From Sporodiniella umbellata (lineage: Eukaryota; Mucoromycota; Mucoromycetes; Mucorales; Rhizopodaceae), in assembly GCA_025677835.1 (NCBI GenBank), contig JAIXMR010000182.1, positions 1-19,583 on the forward strand: 19,583 bases of DNA. Direction: 5' to 3'. A program made the translations under genes and the position numbers. The notes below the pieces were generated by a model. It was not told the DNA's origin. It ran no database searches and worked only from the letters and a program-made list of their open reading frames with translations. The first letter of the stretch is position 1, and every line of letters begins with the position of its first letter. This document shows, one piece after another, positions 17,321 to 19,583 of the stretch.

Positions 17321-19558
17321 ATGTCAAAGCCTCTGTTTGAAACGCATGCGACCCCACCCAACATGGGTTCCACCAGCACGTTGACTCGTACGAATGCAGC
17401 CAAGTACAGTTTATATACCGACGCCTTCCAAGCCAATCTACGTCAACAGCATTTACAATTGGCTGCCTATTTGGCAGGCTTTTCCATTCTTTTGAATTTC
17501 TTATTTCAATCCAACTTTAGTTTTAGCATCTGTAAGTCAAACTACTATGGCTCTTTCTTATCGTCCCGTTTATTTTAGATTCATTATTCACCATCTTTTC
17601 TGGAACTCAACTCTATCATGCCCTATTGCTGTTTCTGGCCGGAGGCATTGTATTCTGCCTTCGTTGCTTAAGCATGACAAGTAACGTAACCTATAGATCG
17701 ACACGGCATTGACCCCCCCTGCCTTTTTTTTATATATATATATATATATATAGTCTATAAAGATATTTATCCTAGCCAGATGGCTCATCTTTTGGCCATG
17801 GTGGCTTCACCAGACACTTGGTTGACTTGGGTATGCTATGTTCTTTCTGGATTCATCACCATCTCGAGTTATTTCGCTACCATTCCAAAAGAAGAGAGTA
17901 TCGTACGTATCTTTGAACGTCCTACCGGGTAAGCCTATTATATTATTATTATTTTTTTTTTTGATATTGACTCTCTTCTTGGTTTGGACAGTCATTATAT
18001 CGACGTACGTCAATTGAACCAAAAGAATATCTTTATCACCTTGTATATTCTCCTCTTGTCAGCCAAATACGTTGCTTTCCACTTTGCCAAAAACAAAAAC
18101 CAACTCCATGTCCGTCGAGCAAGACAACCTTTGTTTTTTGAATTAAGAGGTCATTTGAAAAGTATGGTTCATGTATCAGCCAAAGAAGCCCTCAGTACTT
18201 TCTTGATCACCTACGTCACCTTCTTGATCTTTAGTGGTAATATCTATTACTCTATCGCTTTCACCGTTGGCAAATTCAATAGGTAATCTTACCCATACTC
18301 TGTTGTGGCTACTTATCTCCTTTTAGAGTATTGGATTCCCCCATCGTCGGATTCCGTTGGGTTGACCTGTATCTTTTCACACGTATTATCAAAGGGGGCA
18401 TGATGACCTTGGTCTTGTGGAATTTTGTTCATTGTCTGTTTGATGCCATCTTTTCCTCTGTAACGTATCCTATAGCTCCATCTCAATCCATCGGTCTAGA
18501 CTTATTCATCCCCTTCTATAGATGACTTCCATTCCTCAAGCCAAACCTTTTGAATGTATCCTGACTGGCTTGTCCCAAACAAAGGATGAATTGGCTCAAG
18601 CTGCTGCCTTTAACGAGTTGGCTTTGATTGCTAGTAAAGACGCAACTCAACGAATCGAGTTGTTTACATCCATTGGAAAAGAACTCAATCAAACAGTTTG
18701 GTACCGTATCATGAAACAATGTTTTCATGTCATCGACGATTTAAGAAGGTCGATCAACCCTGAGTATCAAGGTCTTCAACCAGGTACAAAAAAAAAAAAA
18801 AAAAAGAGGAGGCATGGTATATATGTGTGTAAAAAGGTCTCATCTACCATGACTTAGTACCCGCCCCTGAAGTCTTTATCCAAAAACCATTGGAAAAGAA
18901 AAGAAGGCATCAATTGCAATTCAGTGAAGAACAGGATATCTATAGCCCTCAAAAAGGTCAAGTGCGCGAATACGATGATCGTACAAGTACCTTGTTTGGT
19001 CAAGCAGATGAATGGATGGAGTCCGTACCAGTGGATCATCCCGTCGTACAACAAGCAACACATCAAGCTTGGATCAAACTCAATCGTTTCGTAGCCATCC
19101 TTCAAAAAATTGAACTCAAAATGGGTTACAAAGGCTACTTTGAAAAATTCTATCAAGAATCACGTGTGACTGAAGTCAAACGTCTCTTTCGAAAAACTCC
19201 CTTGATCATGTGGGCCATTCAGATCTTGGGAAGTCTCATTGCCTGTTCTGCCAAAGAAGACAGCTACGGTTATGTACAGAGTGATATTTCTGATGTACTA
19301 AATCATCTTTTGGGTTGTTATGTTGATATCGAAACATATATAAAGAGAGAAGGTGTCCAACTAGAAGAAGTAGAGGCTGTAAAGAAAAGTACGTTCCCTC
19401 CCCCTCCAAAAAAAAACTCCTTCTCATCTTATATTATCCAATTAGCCCTTGAAGAAGCCATTTTACAAATAGTCATCACTTTCAATGACTACTTGTCTGT
19501 ATTTGTCATTGAAAGTCGATATAAACCCCTTTGGGAAAGATTTTCCTCTTTCCATTAG
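17321..19558 (+). CDS. NDC1: Nucleoporin/spindle-pole membrane protein Ndc1, 605 aa
   Basis: Integral membrane nucleoporin that anchors the nuclear pore ring and, in fungi, the spindle pole body in the nuclear envelope. Exons 17321-17531, 17579-17680, 17754-17928, 17992-18282, 18327-18459, 18522-18783, 18858-19388, 19446-19558 (1818 nt). Six membrane segments are visible at about residues 46-66, 81-102, 125-144, 176-193, 229-253 and 273-302, the expected topology. The FRWVDLYLFTRIIKGG stretch and a soluble C-terminal half (TGLSQTKDELAQAAAFNELA, WIKLNRFVAILQKIE, ALEEAILQIVITFNDYL) fit the family. Two introns were placed by phase where the raw reading frame stays open or stops late: 18460-18521 (removes a TGA) and 19389-19445 (otherwise stopless, giving VKK-TLEEAIL). 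Identification from architecture and pattern. Confidence 0.85.
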
Positions 19559-19583
19559 ATCAATCCAACCAAATTTCTCCTTT

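Noticed and set aside
16796..17436. Overlapping minus-strand ORFs rich in Phe
   Set aside because: They arise from A runs read in reverse; no start context, no family, and they cross the Ndc1 start.
18523..18525. In-frame TGA as a real stop, splitting Ndc1 into two genes
   Set aside because: A GTAACG..TATAG intron (18460-18521) joins both halves in phase, and together they have the Ndc1 layout and length.

Overview
This is a compact, intron-rich nuclear segment of a fungus. The gene set (Pho80-type cyclin, G6PD, ISU1-type scaffold, Scc2/Mis4 cohesin loader, Ndc1 nucleoporin, Vps55), the many 37-126 nt introns with GTAAG-like donors, and the very many poly(A)/poly(T) runs suggest an early-diverging fungus, probably Mucoromycota. 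That placement is an inference from overall character, not from a phylogeny. No bacterial, viral or transposon genes are recognisable, and there is no CRISPR array or operon. I rebuilt the gene models by eye, using GT..AG sites, reading phase and remembered family conservation. Each completed model has a coding length divisible by three.

Layout from left to right. (1) 89-1343, minus: a CoA-transferase family III (CaiB/BaiF) gene with both ends intact but the central ~160 codons missing. (2) 1398-6504, minus: an 11-exon Scc2/Nipped-B-like cohesin loader, 1484 aa. (3) 6660-7484, plus: a small TLDc (OXR1-type) protein, divergent from Scc2 across 155 bp. (4) 7889-9627, plus: glucose-6-phosphate dehydrogenase. 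(5) 9849-10669, minus: an unrecognised 219-aa protein with a short coiled coil, convergent with G6PD. (6) 10888-11117, plus: a possible 45-aa two-exon gene. (7) 11622-12210, plus: the ISU1/IscU iron-sulfur scaffold. (8) 13174-13737, plus: a PHO80-type cyclin preceded by six copies of a 14-nt repeat. (9) 14114-15850, plus: an ankyrin-like protein with a C-terminal Bud4/anillin-like region. (10) 15937-16723, minus: Vps55/LEPROT-like endosomal membrane protein. (11) 17321-19558, plus: the Ndc1 nuclear-pore and spindle-pole membrane protein.

The genes do not form a pathway; this looks like ordinary core-genome gene order. G6PD and the TLDc protein both bear on oxidative stress, and ISU1 on mitochondrial Fe-S assembly, but their proximity proves nothing. 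The points most worth a second look are the gutted CoA-transferase gene with a 17-nt repeat at two of its 5' splice sites, introns as short as 37-40 nt, a sense-strand poly(T) tract just upstream of nearly every start codon, the tandem repeat in the cyclin 5' leader, and three unassigned or unusually built proteins. I did not find a convincing new multi-gene system.
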